DNA of 64,000 nt from Erwinia psidii (lineage in GTDB: Bacteria; Pseudomonadota; Gammaproteobacteria; Enterobacterales; Enterobacteriaceae): contig NZ_RHHM01000014.1 of the NCBI RefSeq assembly GCF_003846135.1, positions 62,001 through 126,000 on the forward strand. Reading direction: 5' to 3'. The notes under the pieces are model-generated. The model was not told the DNA's origin. It searched no databases and saw only the letters and a list, made by a program, of their open reading frames with translations. Positions within the stretch are counted from its first letter, which is position 1. Each line of letters starts with the position of its first letter. Of this stretch, positions 40,511 through 48,503 are shown one piece after another. Both the position numbers and the translations under genes were made by a program.

Positions 40511-40619
40511 TAATGTACAAGTCAGGTTTGTACATTAGCAGAGAAGCTTTTTAATGTACAAACCTGATTTGTACATTAGCAGAGAAGCTTTTTAATGTAC
40601 AAACCTGATTTGTACATTA
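40511..40619. repeat. Three tandem 41-bp repeats, each with an 11-bp-arm palindrome
   Basis: Units start at 40511, 40552 and 40593 with an exact 41-bp period; the third is partial. Each contains TAATGTACAAA-N5-TTTGTACATTA (the first copy has one arm change), then TTAGCAGAGAAGC. The repeats lie directly upstream of the winged-helix gene. The regular spacing of nearly four helical turns would place all three on one face of the DNA, fitting cooperative repressor operators or replication/partition iterons. Confidence 0.9.
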
Positions 40620-40786
40620 AGCTGGGATGGCGAATCAGTGCCGATTTGCATATTTATCGCCGTAGCCACCAGCCCGGATAAATCATCTTTACTGGATGGT
40701 GGTTTTACCAATGGGGGAGAACAGCTAAGCAGTTATTCTTGCTTTGCCTCTCCCCGGTAAATCGCACGTTATCCCCTGTTCAGGGA

Positions 40787-41089
40787 TTAGCTCTTTGACC
40801 CATTCCGGCGCTGGAGTTCGTTACGCGCAACGCTGACAAGTTGCCTTATTTCTTCACCTGCCTTTGTACCGATCTGCTCAACCTGTGCCAGCGCATCGAG
40901 AGAGGAAAGCAGGGGATTATCTCCACTCCCTTCTGTCTGTCGGCGGGCTATCTCTCCGCGTGCTGCTGCCACCAGAAAGCCCGCTGTTGATTCTCCGTCA
41001 AGCTTAACCACTTCGATTTGTTCCAAAACGTCATGCGGAATGCGGATGTTTTTGAGTTGTGACTTGCTGTTTACATTACCTGTGGCCAT
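40787..41089 (-). CDS. YlcI/YnfO-like small DNA-binding protein
   Basis: This 100-residue protein begins MATGNVNSKSQLKNIRIPHD and continues LEQIEVVK, resembling the prophage proteins YlcI/YnfO with a ribbon-helix-helix-like start. The C-terminal half is helical and charged. Repeated GTGTGTATTTAA-type words upstream of its start are candidate operators for its own control. Confidence 0.6.
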   Translation of the reverse strand: MATGNVNSKSQLKNIRIPHDVLEQIEVVKLDGESTAGFLVAAARGEIARRQTEGSGDNPLLSSLDALAQVEQIGTKAGEEIRQLVSVARNELQRRNGSKS

Positions 41090-41132
41090 TAAGCCCCCCG
41101 GTTTTATCGTTAGTGTGTAAACAATACAGCAT

Positions 41133-41195
41133 AAGGTGTGTATTTAAAACACTTGACTTAAATACACACTTAAAATTAAAGTAAATACACACCTT
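41133..41195. promoter_or_regulatory. Inverted and direct repeats of GTGTGTATTTA, candidate operators
   Basis: AAGGTGTGTATTTA (41133-41146) is matched in inverse by TAAATACACACTT (41159-41171) and TAAATACACACCTT (41182-41195). The cluster lies between the divergent YlcI-like and Icd-like genes and could control both directions. Confidence 0.6.
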
Positions 41196-41230
41196 GTCCA
41201 CAGATTAAACACAGGTTAGGTGCAAAAATA

Positions 41231-41270
41231 GCGAAGCCCCGCGAACGTCGGAAGCGCAAGCAGGGCCTCT
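41231..41270 (+). ncRNA. C4-type antisense RNA candidate
   Basis: The segment starts GCGAAGCCCCGCGAACGTCG and ends GCAAGCAGGGCCTCT. GAAGCCCCGC and GCAGGGCCTC pair over about 10 bp with two mismatches, enclosing a second small stem, the shape of the C4/CI immunity RNAs of phages P1 and P4. It lies just upstream of an Icd-like gene, as C4 does in P1. It would block expression of the downstream operon by pairing with its leader. Assignment is from remembered consensus and context. Confidence 0.45.
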
Positions 41271-41298
41271 TACCAATAACATTATCGGAGGTAATGCT

Positions 41299-41652
41299 AT
41301 GGCTAACGCCAATAGTAACACACTCGCTCACCCCAAATTTATATGGCGCTTCCACTCGCCACGCACAAACCAGCGCATAACGATCATCGCATCCACCGAA
41401 GCAGAGGCGCGTTCTCGTCTGAGCAATCCTGCTTACCTGTTCTCTGCCCGTATTCGTATTACTGAGGGCGTTTATCAGGTGCTAGCGCACCTGCACTTGT
41501 CTGGCGGGGAGGGGTGTAGTTTCCTGTTGCCGGATCTCTTTGCAGACCACCAGCAGGCCGAACATCTCGCCAGTGCTGCAGCGTTTAATTTCTCCTTCCT
41601 CGGCCATACCGGAAAAGTTACCTGTGAAGTAGTGGAGGTGTGTCATGCGTGA
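41299..41652 (+). CDS. Icd-like (host cell division inhibitor-like) phage protein
   Basis: The 117-residue protein contains HPKFIWRFHSPRTNQRITII and ARSRLSNPAYLFSARI, the pattern of Icd-like proteins in P1/P4-type elements. It has the ribosome site CGGAGG and follows a C4-like RNA. It heads a chain of genes with overlapping starts and stops leading to the replication protein. Cell-division inhibition is known for P1 Icd only; here it is inferred. Confidence 0.55.
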   Translation: MANANSNTLAHPKFIWRFHSPRTNQRITIIASTEAEARSRLSNPAYLFSARIRITEGVYQVLAHLHLSGGEGCSFLLPDLFADHQQAEHLASAAAFNFSFLGHTGKVTCEVVEVCHA

Positions 41653-41857
41653 TTTACCGCTTGATAACCCCGCACTGGAGGCGGCCGCCAGTAAAGCGCA
41701 CCAGGCCGAAATTGTTCTTCGCCTTATGTCTCAGTATCCAAGTGCACTCGCTACCACTGAAACCGAAGCGCTGATCGGGCTGATTCTTCCGCTGGTGGGC
41801 AGCGCCGCCAGTTACCTGATTACCGAGCAGATGAAACAGGAGGCCAGTCATGCGTAA
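41645..41857 (+). CDS. Small hypothetical element protein 1
   Basis: A 70-residue, mostly helical product (MRDLPLDNPALEAAASKAHQ) with a hydrophobic stretch GLILPLVGSAASYLI. It overlaps the preceding gene by 8 bp and the following one by 8 bp, so coupling supports its reality. No family recognised. Confidence 0.6.
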   Translation: MRDLPLDNPALEAAASKAHQAEIVLRLMSQYPSALATTETEALIGLILPLVGSAASYLITEQMKQEASHA

Positions 41858-42044
41858 CTACTATGCAACCCCGGCTGATGCTATCCGGCCAATCGCCGCA
41901 GTACTTGAGGCGGCGCAATATCTGTTTAACGATGAATACGGCAAAGATCTTGCGCATGACCTGATCGCCTGGGCGCAGGAAACCGCAGTACGCGCAACCC
42001 ACACCCGGGCCAAATCAGGAGAGGCCGACAATGGTAAAGCTTAA
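41850..42044 (+). CDS. Small hypothetical element protein 2
   Basis: A 64-residue product starting MRNYYATPADAIRPIAAVLE, helical, with no membrane segment. It overlaps both neighbours in the chain of small genes between the Icd-like and AlpA-like genes. No family recognised. Confidence 0.6.
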   Translation: MRNYYATPADAIRPIAAVLEAAQYLFNDEYGKDLAHDLIAWAQETAVRATHTRAKSGEADNGKA

Positions 42045-42297
42045 ATCTCTGCGTTCCGGCAGGCCGGAAAGCCTCGCTGTTATTGGAGTGAACATTTTCA
42101 CCCATAAAAGCGAAGTACGCTTGCTTGATTCGGCCAGCGGCGACACGGATGCAGAACAGGCAGTAGCCGCGCTTTATGGTTGTGAACGGTTAGAGGACGG
42201 ACAAATACAGGTGACAGATGCGACTAATCGCTGCTTTCGTCGGGCTTTTGGCAAGGCAGGTAAGCACAACAATGCCAGTAACAAAAAACGTAAATAG
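42031..42297 (+). CDS. Small hypothetical element protein 3
   Basis: An 88-residue basic protein (MVKLKSLRSGRPESLAVIGV) with a strongly positive C-terminus (ASNKKRK), compatible with nucleic-acid binding. It overlaps the preceding gene by 14 bp. A gap of about 130 bp follows before the AlpA-like gene. Confidence 0.6.
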   Translation: MVKLKSLRSGRPESLAVIGVNIFTHKSEVRLLDSASGDTDAEQAVAALYGCERLEDGQIQVTDATNRCFRRAFGKAGKHNNASNKKRK

Positions 42298-42434
42298 CCC
42301 CTCCACGGTAAGACGTAAAAAATTACCAGTTCCAATAACTATACAGCCTGCTTAAAGCAGGCTGATTTGTTTAGCGTTCGAATAGTTGTTTTATCACTCG
42401 CGTAAACACTTATTTGACGCAAGAGGATCACGCG

Positions 42435-42638
42435 ATGGACGAACAGGTATTAACTAAATACGAAGTCATGGCAGCACTGAAATATAAATCTGTGAGCGGT
42501 TTTTACACCTTCTGTAAGCGCACCCCCGATTTCCCGAAAAGCTTCCCGTTAGGGTTGCGCCGTGTGGGGTGGGTTAAGCGGGAAATTGATGCTTATCTCG
42601 AAAAGAGAATGAACGAACGTAATGCCGTGGAGGGGTGA
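42435..42638 (+). CDS. AlpA-like regulator / excisionase
   Basis: The 67-residue protein has the AlpA/MerR-like winged HTH arrangement: LTKYEVMAALKYKS, then FPKSFPLGLRRVGWVKREID and a helix with AYLEKRM. The ATG at 42435 follows a GAGGA site. AlpA-type proteins in P4-like elements activate integrase-region transcription or act as excisionase; here it lies at the start of the replication gene group. Confidence 0.75.
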   Translation: MDEQVLTKYEVMAALKYKSVSGFYTFCKRTPDFPKSFPLGLRRVGWVKREIDAYLEKRMNERNAVEG

Positions 42639-42640
42639 AA

Positions 42641-43207
42641 ATGCCGCGTAAAACTAAAGTACGTATGAAAAAGACAGGCAAAGCTACATGTTCAAAAAGA
42701 CGAGCACCAACATCCTCAGTGGTCTTTGGTATCGTGGATTTTGAGCCTGTTAAACACCCTCACTGTTCGTCTTTTGCCAGGACAATTGGAAGCGAAACCT
42801 TTCGTGACAGAGTGGACAGAGGCTATTTTTCAGGTAAACAGGACGTCAGATATTATTTACGTCCCATAACCTCCGGTGATTCTCCTACCGAAGCAACGCA
42901 CGCTCTCATTCATTATTGCCCTAAACATGATTTGTACTTCAATGCCCGTATTCGTTTTTACGCTGGCGCTGAATTATTGATGGGTGCCGCTCAGTCAGAT
43001 CTTTGGCGTTTGTGGATGCTACTTAGTGGGGCAAGTCTCGAATGGGTAGAGCTGGTGGCTAAGAGTCTGAACGAAAAGGGGGTAGCGGAAACCGCTTTTT
43101 ATTCTCTACCCGCGGAGAATTTAGCCGAAGCGCAATGTCGTGGTGGCCTTGGAGTGGTTTACGAGGGTGAGATTATCCCCTCTAAAGAGGTTGTCACATG
43201 GCATTAA
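42641..43207 (+). CDS. Hypothetical protein upstream of the replication gene
   Basis: A 188-residue product from the ATG at 42641 (MPRKTKVRMKKTGKATCSKR) with a GGAGGGG ribosome site. It has a basic N-terminal tail and a mixed alpha/beta body with no recognised motif. It overlaps the AlpA-like gene region closely and the DUF927 gene by 10 bp, so it belongs to the replication operon. Function unknown. Confidence 0.6.
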   Translation: MPRKTKVRMKKTGKATCSKRRAPTSSVVFGIVDFEPVKHPHCSSFARTIGSETFRDRVDRGYFSGKQDVRYYLRPITSGDSPTEATHALIHYCPKHDLYFNARIRFYAGAELLMGAAQSDLWRLWMLLSGASLEWVELVAKSLNEKGVAETAFYSLPAENLAEAQCRGGLGVVYEGEIIPSKEVVTWH

Positions 43208-46059
43208 TTCGTTATTCCCGTGGTGTAAAACGCGCCATAAAAACTGTAGAGCAGCGCAGTGCCACCAGCGAAGATGATTTTATTGATAAAATTCTGTCTG
43301 ACGTGGCAAGCGCTAAATACCAGCAATTTTTCTGTGCGCCGGTACGAAAGGGGTCGCATCCGAAGGGCGCGAAAGATACTGGCTATCAGGGCGAGAAATA
43401 CTGGCGCTTGTCAGCACACGTTGAACCGTGGCGGGTTGCACGGTTCGATTGTGACGGCTTCAACAACCTACAGACTTTCGAAGCCCTGAAAGCTTACCTG
43501 CAAAAGTTCAAAGGTTTTCTGTACACCACCACCAATTACACGCCCACCACTCCCCGGTGCAGGTTCGTTATTCTGCTTGATGCAGAGGTTAACCGTGACG
43601 AAGGGAAGCGCGTATGCCAGAGCATAGCCGCTGAGATTGACAGTTATTTGCAGGACAGCGCGGATCTTATCGGTGACTGGCAACCTGTTATCTTATGGGA
43701 TGAATCGGTTTATCTGGCCGAACAACAATGTTATATGCCAGTCGCTGATCCAACCGGGAACCTGAAAACCAAAACCGGGGAAAAAGTGACGGACGCCATT
43801 ACGCTGCGTTTTGACGGTGAACTTGCGAATGTGGCTCATTATTTGGCAATAGTGCCGGAAGAACCAAAGCGCAGACGGAGTAGTACCGGAAAAGTTTTAC
43901 GTGACCACACCGATACGCCAGAAGCGGACCCGACCACCAGTGAGTATTGGGCGCTATGGGAAGGTATCGACCAGCATACTATGGATGATTTGCGTAGCGC
44001 GTTGTTTTCGCCGGGCATGATAAAAATCTCTGAAGGAGCGCGTAAACCGTGGCAGGCAGTTATCGCCAGCCTTTGCTATCTCAAAGGTACGCCTTATGAA
44101 GATGCCGCTTACCAACTGGCGCTGGACTGGTCAGAGGCTGGCGGTGCGGCGTTTGATATGGCTGTTTTTTCCAGGACATGGGAAACCTCCCGCGCAGACC
44201 TGACCAGCTACAAAGCGATTTTTGCTGATGCGCAGCGTAAGGGCTGGGAGAACCCTCAAACACTCCGGCCCTACACCGAAAAGGAGAAAACAGGTTTTTA
44301 CATGACCGGGGACGGGTTGATGGAAAACTACGAGACAGGAAGCAAAGGTGCTAAAGGTATTCTCGTCCGTAAAATATCGGCTGCGTTTGCTGTTCGTGGA
44401 CGCACCCGTGATGCTTACGGTGATAACTGGGGCCGGCTGGTGGAATTCTGCGATTTTGACGGCGAAACCAAGCACTATGTTGTACCGGATGAACATCTGC
44501 ATAAGCAGGGTAGCGATGTTCCCCAGCGCCTGGCCGCGATGGGGCTATGGATCAACAGCGGTATGGCAAAGTCGCTACTGACTTATCTTAATATTACTTC
44601 CGCGACCAGACGCATTACCTGTACCGCAATAACAGGCTGGCATGACGGCAAAGTTTTTGTGCTGCCTGACCGATCTGTTGGCAAAGATGCTGATTCGGTG
44701 ATGTATCAGCACAGGGGACGGGATAAATGCCAACTGGCACAGGCCGGAACCCTTACCGAATGGCAGCAGTATATCGCGGCTAAATGCGCAGGTAACAGCC
44801 GTCTGGTGTTCTCTGTTTGCGTAGCGCTGGCGGCTCCGCTGATGGATGTGACGGGCATGGATGGTGGCGTGTTCTCTCTCCTCGGCGCATCGACTAAAGG
44901 CAAGAGCACCGTCCAGCACGTAGCGGCTTCGGTGTGGGGTAAAGGCACAACTTCGGGCGGTTATGTCAGAACGTGGAACACTTCGCTGGTGGGGCTGGAG
45001 GTGATGGCGACGACCCACAACGATCTGCCTCTGATACTGGACGAACTGAAAGCCGTATCGCCAAAAATTGTTGGCAGCACCGCTTACATGCTGGCTATGG
45101 GCCGTGGTAAGGAGCGCGGGACAAAAGATATTACTCTGCGCGAGGTGTTGCAGTGGCGTACTCTGGTGCTGGCCTCCAGTGAAAGGCCGTTCGATAGTTA
45201 TCTTAAAGCGGCAGGTGAAACGGTGGAGGCAGGGCAACAGGCGCGTTTTGTCGATGTTCCCGCTATCGTCAGTGAAACAACGGGGCTGTTTGATACTCTC
45301 CACGGTCTGGAACACACAGAAGAATACTCAAAGCAGTTTGCCGATGGGCTTAACCGTTCGGCGGCAACATACTACGGTGCGGCGGGTATTACCTGGCTGG
45401 AATATCTAACCTGTTCGGTACGTTCAAAGCTGATCGCTCGCGTTGACACTCTTCGCGAAGATTTCCGGCAGCAGTATCGCTCACAGAATACCGGCGCACA
45501 ACTGGACAGGGTTATGGAGCGTTTCACCCTTTGCGCGGTGGCCGGGGAAGTGGCGACAGCGGCGGGTATCACTGGCTGGCAGGAGGGCGAGGCGTTTAAA
45601 GGTGTTGGTAGTTGTTTTCTGGCTTATGTCGCTGACCGTGGAACGCTGCGCGATATGGAAGGTGTCAACGGTATAGATCACCTTCGCCAGTATTTAAGCG
45701 CCAATGGTCCGGTGAACTTTATGCGAGATACTACCGACAGGGTGCGTGTACATGATGGTTATATCGCATTACTGGATGGTGGGAGCGCCAACCCACGCTT
45801 TGACAATCTTGATATCGGTGCACCTGAACAGGCAAACGAGGGCGTAGCCGAATGCTACTGGATCATACCCGAGGCCATGCAACGTATATTGGCGAACCAT
45901 AATTTTAAAGCCACAATGGACACGCTGGAAGCTATGGGGGCGCTATTAAGTGCTAAGGGCAAAGACGGAAAAATCGACTATAACCCACGCAAGAATGATC
46001 CGGTTTTTAACAAGCGGCGGCGTTATTACCGCATAGATGCAAACGCGCTGTTTTCGTAA
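43198..46059 (+). CDS. DUF927-domain primase/helicase-like replication protein
   Basis: This 953-residue protein is the largest of the element. The N-terminal third resembles an archaeo-eukaryotic-type primase region (KFKGFLYTTTNYTPTTPRCR, then FVILLDAE). The central and C-terminal part is a DUF927 ATPase with Walker A GASTKGKST at about residues 563-571 and PLILDELKAVSPK in the Walker B position. Such proteins replicate satellites and integrative elements autonomously. It overlaps the upstream gene by 10 bp. The candidate origin at 37.1 kb would be its target. Confidence 0.8.
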   Translation: MALIRYSRGVKRAIKTVEQRSATSEDDFIDKILSDVASAKYQQFFCAPVRKGSHPKGAKDTGYQGEKYWRLSAHVEPWRVARFDCDGFNNLQTFEALKAYLQKFKGFLYTTTNYTPTTPRCRFVILLDAEVNRDEGKRVCQSIAAEIDSYLQDSADLIGDWQPVILWDESVYLAEQQCYMPVADPTGNLKTKTGEKVTDAITLRFDGELANVAHYLAIVPEEPKRRRSSTGKVLRDHTDTPEADPTTSEYWALWEGIDQHTMDDLRSALFSPGMIKISEGARKPWQAVIASLCYLKGTPYEDAAYQLALDWSEAGGAAFDMAVFSRTWETSRADLTSYKAIFADAQRKGWENPQTLRPYTEKEKTGFYMTGDGLMENYETGSKGAKGILVRKISAAFAVRGRTRDAYGDNWGRLVEFCDFDGETKHYVVPDEHLHKQGSDVPQRLAAMGLWINSGMAKSLLTYLNITSATRRITCTAITGWHDGKVFVLPDRSVGKDADSVMYQHRGRDKCQLAQAGTLTEWQQYIAAKCAGNSRLVFSVCVALAAPLMDVTGMDGGVFSLLGASTKGKSTVQHVAASVWGKGTTSGGYVRTWNTSLVGLEVMATTHNDLPLILDELKAVSPKIVGSTAYMLAMGRGKERGTKDITLREVLQWRTLVLASSERPFDSYLKAAGETVEAGQQARFVDVPAIVSETTGLFDTLHGLEHTEEYSKQFADGLNRSAATYYGAAGITWLEYLTCSVRSKLIARVDTLREDFRQQYRSQNTGAQLDRVMERFTLCAVAGEVATAAGITGWQEGEAFKGVGSCFLAYVADRGTLRDMEGVNGIDHLRQYLSANGPVNFMRDTTDRVRVHDGYIALLDGGSANPRFDNLDIGAPEQANEGVAECYWIIPEAMQRILANHNFKATMDTLEAMGALLSAKGKDGKIDYNPRKNDPVFNKRRRYYRIDANALFS

Positions 46060-46073
46060 GCCAGCCCCCGGAA

Positions 46074-46823
46074 CTACGCGGGGGCTTTACTATTTTTCCG
46101 CTGCTGGCCGTTTACCATATCCTTAACCCAGTTATAGATCGAGCCGTTTGGCGCTAACCCCGCGCCAACAGGTAAAATATCCCTCCCCGGTGGATGTAAC
46201 TTCTGAAATTCAGGTGTTTCCTTCGGATAAGCGGAGATAAATGCACGGTATTTATCATCCACCAGCCGGGATAAAGCGGCTTTTGTTGGCTCGCTGCGTC
46301 CTTCGTTTTTATGGCGTTCGATAATGTCATTCGCCCAGGCTCTGCACCGAAGTTTGATTGCACCATCATATTTTTTACTACGGTTTATACCGCCTAATTG
46401 CCTGCGTTTTTTGGCCTCGTCGATATTATCAAAACCAGACATAATCTCGGCTTCCCTGTGTAACCTTAACAGCGCTTTGCCGGACAGGCGCGCCAGCGCG
46501 GCCAGAACGTCATTGTCGGGCGTTCTGAACGCACCAGACAGCGCAACGGCAGCTACAGCAAGATCCGTTGGGGAAGTCGCCATAGTGGTTATAAATTGCC
46601 ATGTTTCGCTGGTGGGGTTGCCAAGTTCTCGTATGATTTCCGGGGAGGGGTAGATTAAGTCCAGCGCATCTACCGCACTTAGCGCTACGCAGATTTGCAC
46701 ATCGGTTAAGGTATGGACATGCTCAATACACCAGCCGGTTGGCTCGTCGTGCTGTTGTTCGTAATCATAGGCTAATAACGCTATGTGGACATTAACCAGT
46801 GTAAAAATAGCGTCACTGTGCAT
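46074..46823 (-). CDS. Hypothetical protein coupled to the integrase gene
   Basis: A 249-residue helical product (MHSDAIFTLVNVHIALLAYD); a GTG three codons upstream (46832) is another possible start. Its start overlaps the integrase 3' end, so it is probably cotranscribed with it. The region RRQLGGINRSKKYDGAIKLR is basic. I recognise no family; similar genes next to integrases exist in other elements, but the role is unknown. Confidence 0.6.
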   Translation of the reverse strand: MHSDAIFTLVNVHIALLAYDYEQQHDEPTGWCIEHVHTLTDVQICVALSAVDALDLIYPSPEIIRELGNPTSETWQFITTMATSPTDLAVAAVALSGAFRTPDNDVLAALARLSGKALLRLHREAEIMSGFDNIDEAKKRRQLGGINRSKKYDGAIKLRCRAWANDIIERHKNEGRSEPTKAALSRLVDDKYRAFISAYPKETPEFQKLHPPGRDILPVGAGLAPNGSIYNWVKDMVNGQQRKNSKAPA

Positions 46824-48096
46824 CTTCGCCACCGACTACACCTAAATGACGCAATGCAGCCCCCGCCATTTGATGACCGTTGGCCGCACTGCTAACAAAC
46901 TCTCCCCACCAGTCCATCATTCCCCGGCGTTCTTCCAGATAAGTAGCGCGATTGTAGGCTGCCCGAATTGAGTTTTTTTCTCCGTGCGCCAGCACTGCCT
47001 CTATGGCATCCGGGCGAAAACTTCCATGCTCATTCATGGCCGTACTGACGATAGAGCGCATACCATGCGCGGTAAGCATGTCCTGATAGCCCATGCGCTT
47101 TAATGCGGCATTGGCGCTTTGGCTGTGCATGTGCGTTTTGGGGTTTTTGCGCCCGGGAAAGACATATTCCCTGTGGCCGCTGATGGGCTTCATTGCTTCC
47201 AGTATGTCCAGCGCCTGAGGACAAAGCGGTACCGAATGCGGACGATCCATTTTCATTGTGGCCGCCGGTGCGTCCCATTGCTTTTTCTTCCAGTCTATTT
47301 CGCTCCAGCGTGTCATAACGGCTTCACCAGGTCGAACGGCTGTAAGAAGCTGCCACTCTATGAGGTGGCGCGTAGAGCGTTCGATTTGAGCGATTGCCAG
47401 TGATTGCATAAGGCCGGGGAGGGCTTCCGGGCGTATCGTCGGGTTCTTCTCTTTCCTCGGCACAGGAAGGGCGCTTTTCACCGTGGTAAAAGGGTTGGCA
47501 TCGGCCAGGCCGGTGTTCATGGCGTAATCCATGATTTCTTTTGTGCGCTGTGCAAGGCGGCGGGCTGTTTCCAGATTGCCGCGAGCAACGATCACGTTGA
47601 GCACGTCCAGCAGCACCGGCGCTTTTAGCAGCGTTACCGGGATATGACCTATTGCAGGGAAAATATCTTTTTCAAGGGAGCGCCACACATCGTCGGCGTA
47701 ATCTTCCGTGACGTTTTTACGTTTGTGTTCGATCCAGCGCATGGCAATAGCCTGTAGCGTATTACTGTGTGTCTCTCTGAGGGCGTTTGCATCGGCTTTG
47801 CGCTGTTCTACCGGATCGATACCCTGCGAAAGTAGCGCTTTGGCCTCGTTCTTAACCTTTCGGGCCTGCGCCAGACTCACAGCCGGAAACTCCCCCAGGC
47901 TCAACATAGTGCGTTTACCGCTTACTGGCTTACGATAGCGGAAATACCACACCCGGCTACCTGATGCTTTCGCCATAAGTTCCAGTCCGTCACCGTCACG
48001 GTAGGGTGTGTCCTGTTTTTTGCCCGTGGCCGGGTCTGTTTTGGCTTTGGCGTTAGCAACCTCAGTAGGCGTTAAAGGGGTAATAATCTTAGGCAT
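46813..48096 (-). CDS. P4-type tyrosine integrase
   Basis: This 427-residue site-specific recombinase inserts the element at ssrA. It has the N-terminal DUF4102-like domain (TPTEVANAKAK, YRDGDGLELMAKASG), a core-binding domain and the catalytic domain. The catalytic residues appear as LLTAVRPGEA (Arg), AHGMRS (His/Arg), VLAHGEKN and RAAYNRATYLEERR (Tyr). I chose the ATG at 48096 (MPKIITPLTP) because GGGAG precedes it; another ATG lies at 48114. It is the gene closest to ssrA, typical of tmRNA-specific integrases. Confidence 0.93.
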   Translation of the reverse strand: MPKIITPLTPTEVANAKAKTDPATGKKQDTPYRDGDGLELMAKASGSRVWYFRYRKPVSGKRTMLSLGEFPAVSLAQARKVKNEAKALLSQGIDPVEQRKADANALRETHSNTLQAIAMRWIEHKRKNVTEDYADDVWRSLEKDIFPAIGHIPVTLLKAPVLLDVLNVIVARGNLETARRLAQRTKEIMDYAMNTGLADANPFTTVKSALPVPRKEKNPTIRPEALPGLMQSLAIAQIERSTRHLIEWQLLTAVRPGEAVMTRWSEIDWKKKQWDAPAATMKMDRPHSVPLCPQALDILEAMKPISGHREYVFPGRKNPKTHMHSQSANAALKRMGYQDMLTAHGMRSIVSTAMNEHGSFRPDAIEAVLAHGEKNSIRAAYNRATYLEERRGMMDWWGEFVSSAANGHQMAGAALRHLGVVGGEDAQ

Positions 48097-48325
48097 GGCG
48101 TAGTCTCCCTGCATACTGCCAAAAACCAGAGCGACATACTGCTAACCCCTGAGCGTCCGGGAATGGACACGCCCCGTCCCCGGTTTTCGTGCCTGTGGAC
48201 AGTGTCTTTTTACCTATATTAATAAGTAAAATCATTTGTTTACGCGATTTTGGACAGCAGGACAGGCCGGACGCCCTAAAAAAGCATATAGGAAATAGAA
48301 AACAGGCTTTTTTATGTAGTAATGG

Positions 48326-48384
48326 TTTTTGGTAGTACGCATTTTTGCAGTACAGGTTAATCACTACCAAACATACTACCAAAG
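48326..48384. promoter_or_regulatory. Integrase arm-type sites, ssrA-proximal end
   Basis: ACTACCAAACATACTACCAAAG at 48363-48384 differs in only two bases from the distal-end sequence at 36949-36970, and an inverted TTTTTGGTAGT lies at 48326-48336. The site is between the integrase gene and the attachment core. Confidence 0.65.
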
Positions 48385-48427
48385 TTTGCGAGTTAAAATG
48401 ATACTAAACGAATGCTAAAGGTATTAA

Positions 48428-48463
48428 AAAAGCCCTAAATCATTATAATTTAGGGCTTTTTAT
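48428..48463 (-). terminator. Terminator downstream of ssrA
   Basis: AAAGCCCTAAAT and ATTTAGGGCTTT pair over 12 bp with A/T runs on both sides. It lies about 40 bp beyond the 3' end of tmRNA and is probably supplied by the element. Confidence 0.85.
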
Positions 48464-48503
48464 TTGATTTTCGATAGTTAGAGAACGCTATCGAATGCTT
48501 GTG

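Noticed and set aside
40511-40619. Possible CRISPR array
   Set aside because: The three repeats are directly adjacent with identical 41-bp units and palindromic arms, with no variable spacers and no cas genes nearby.
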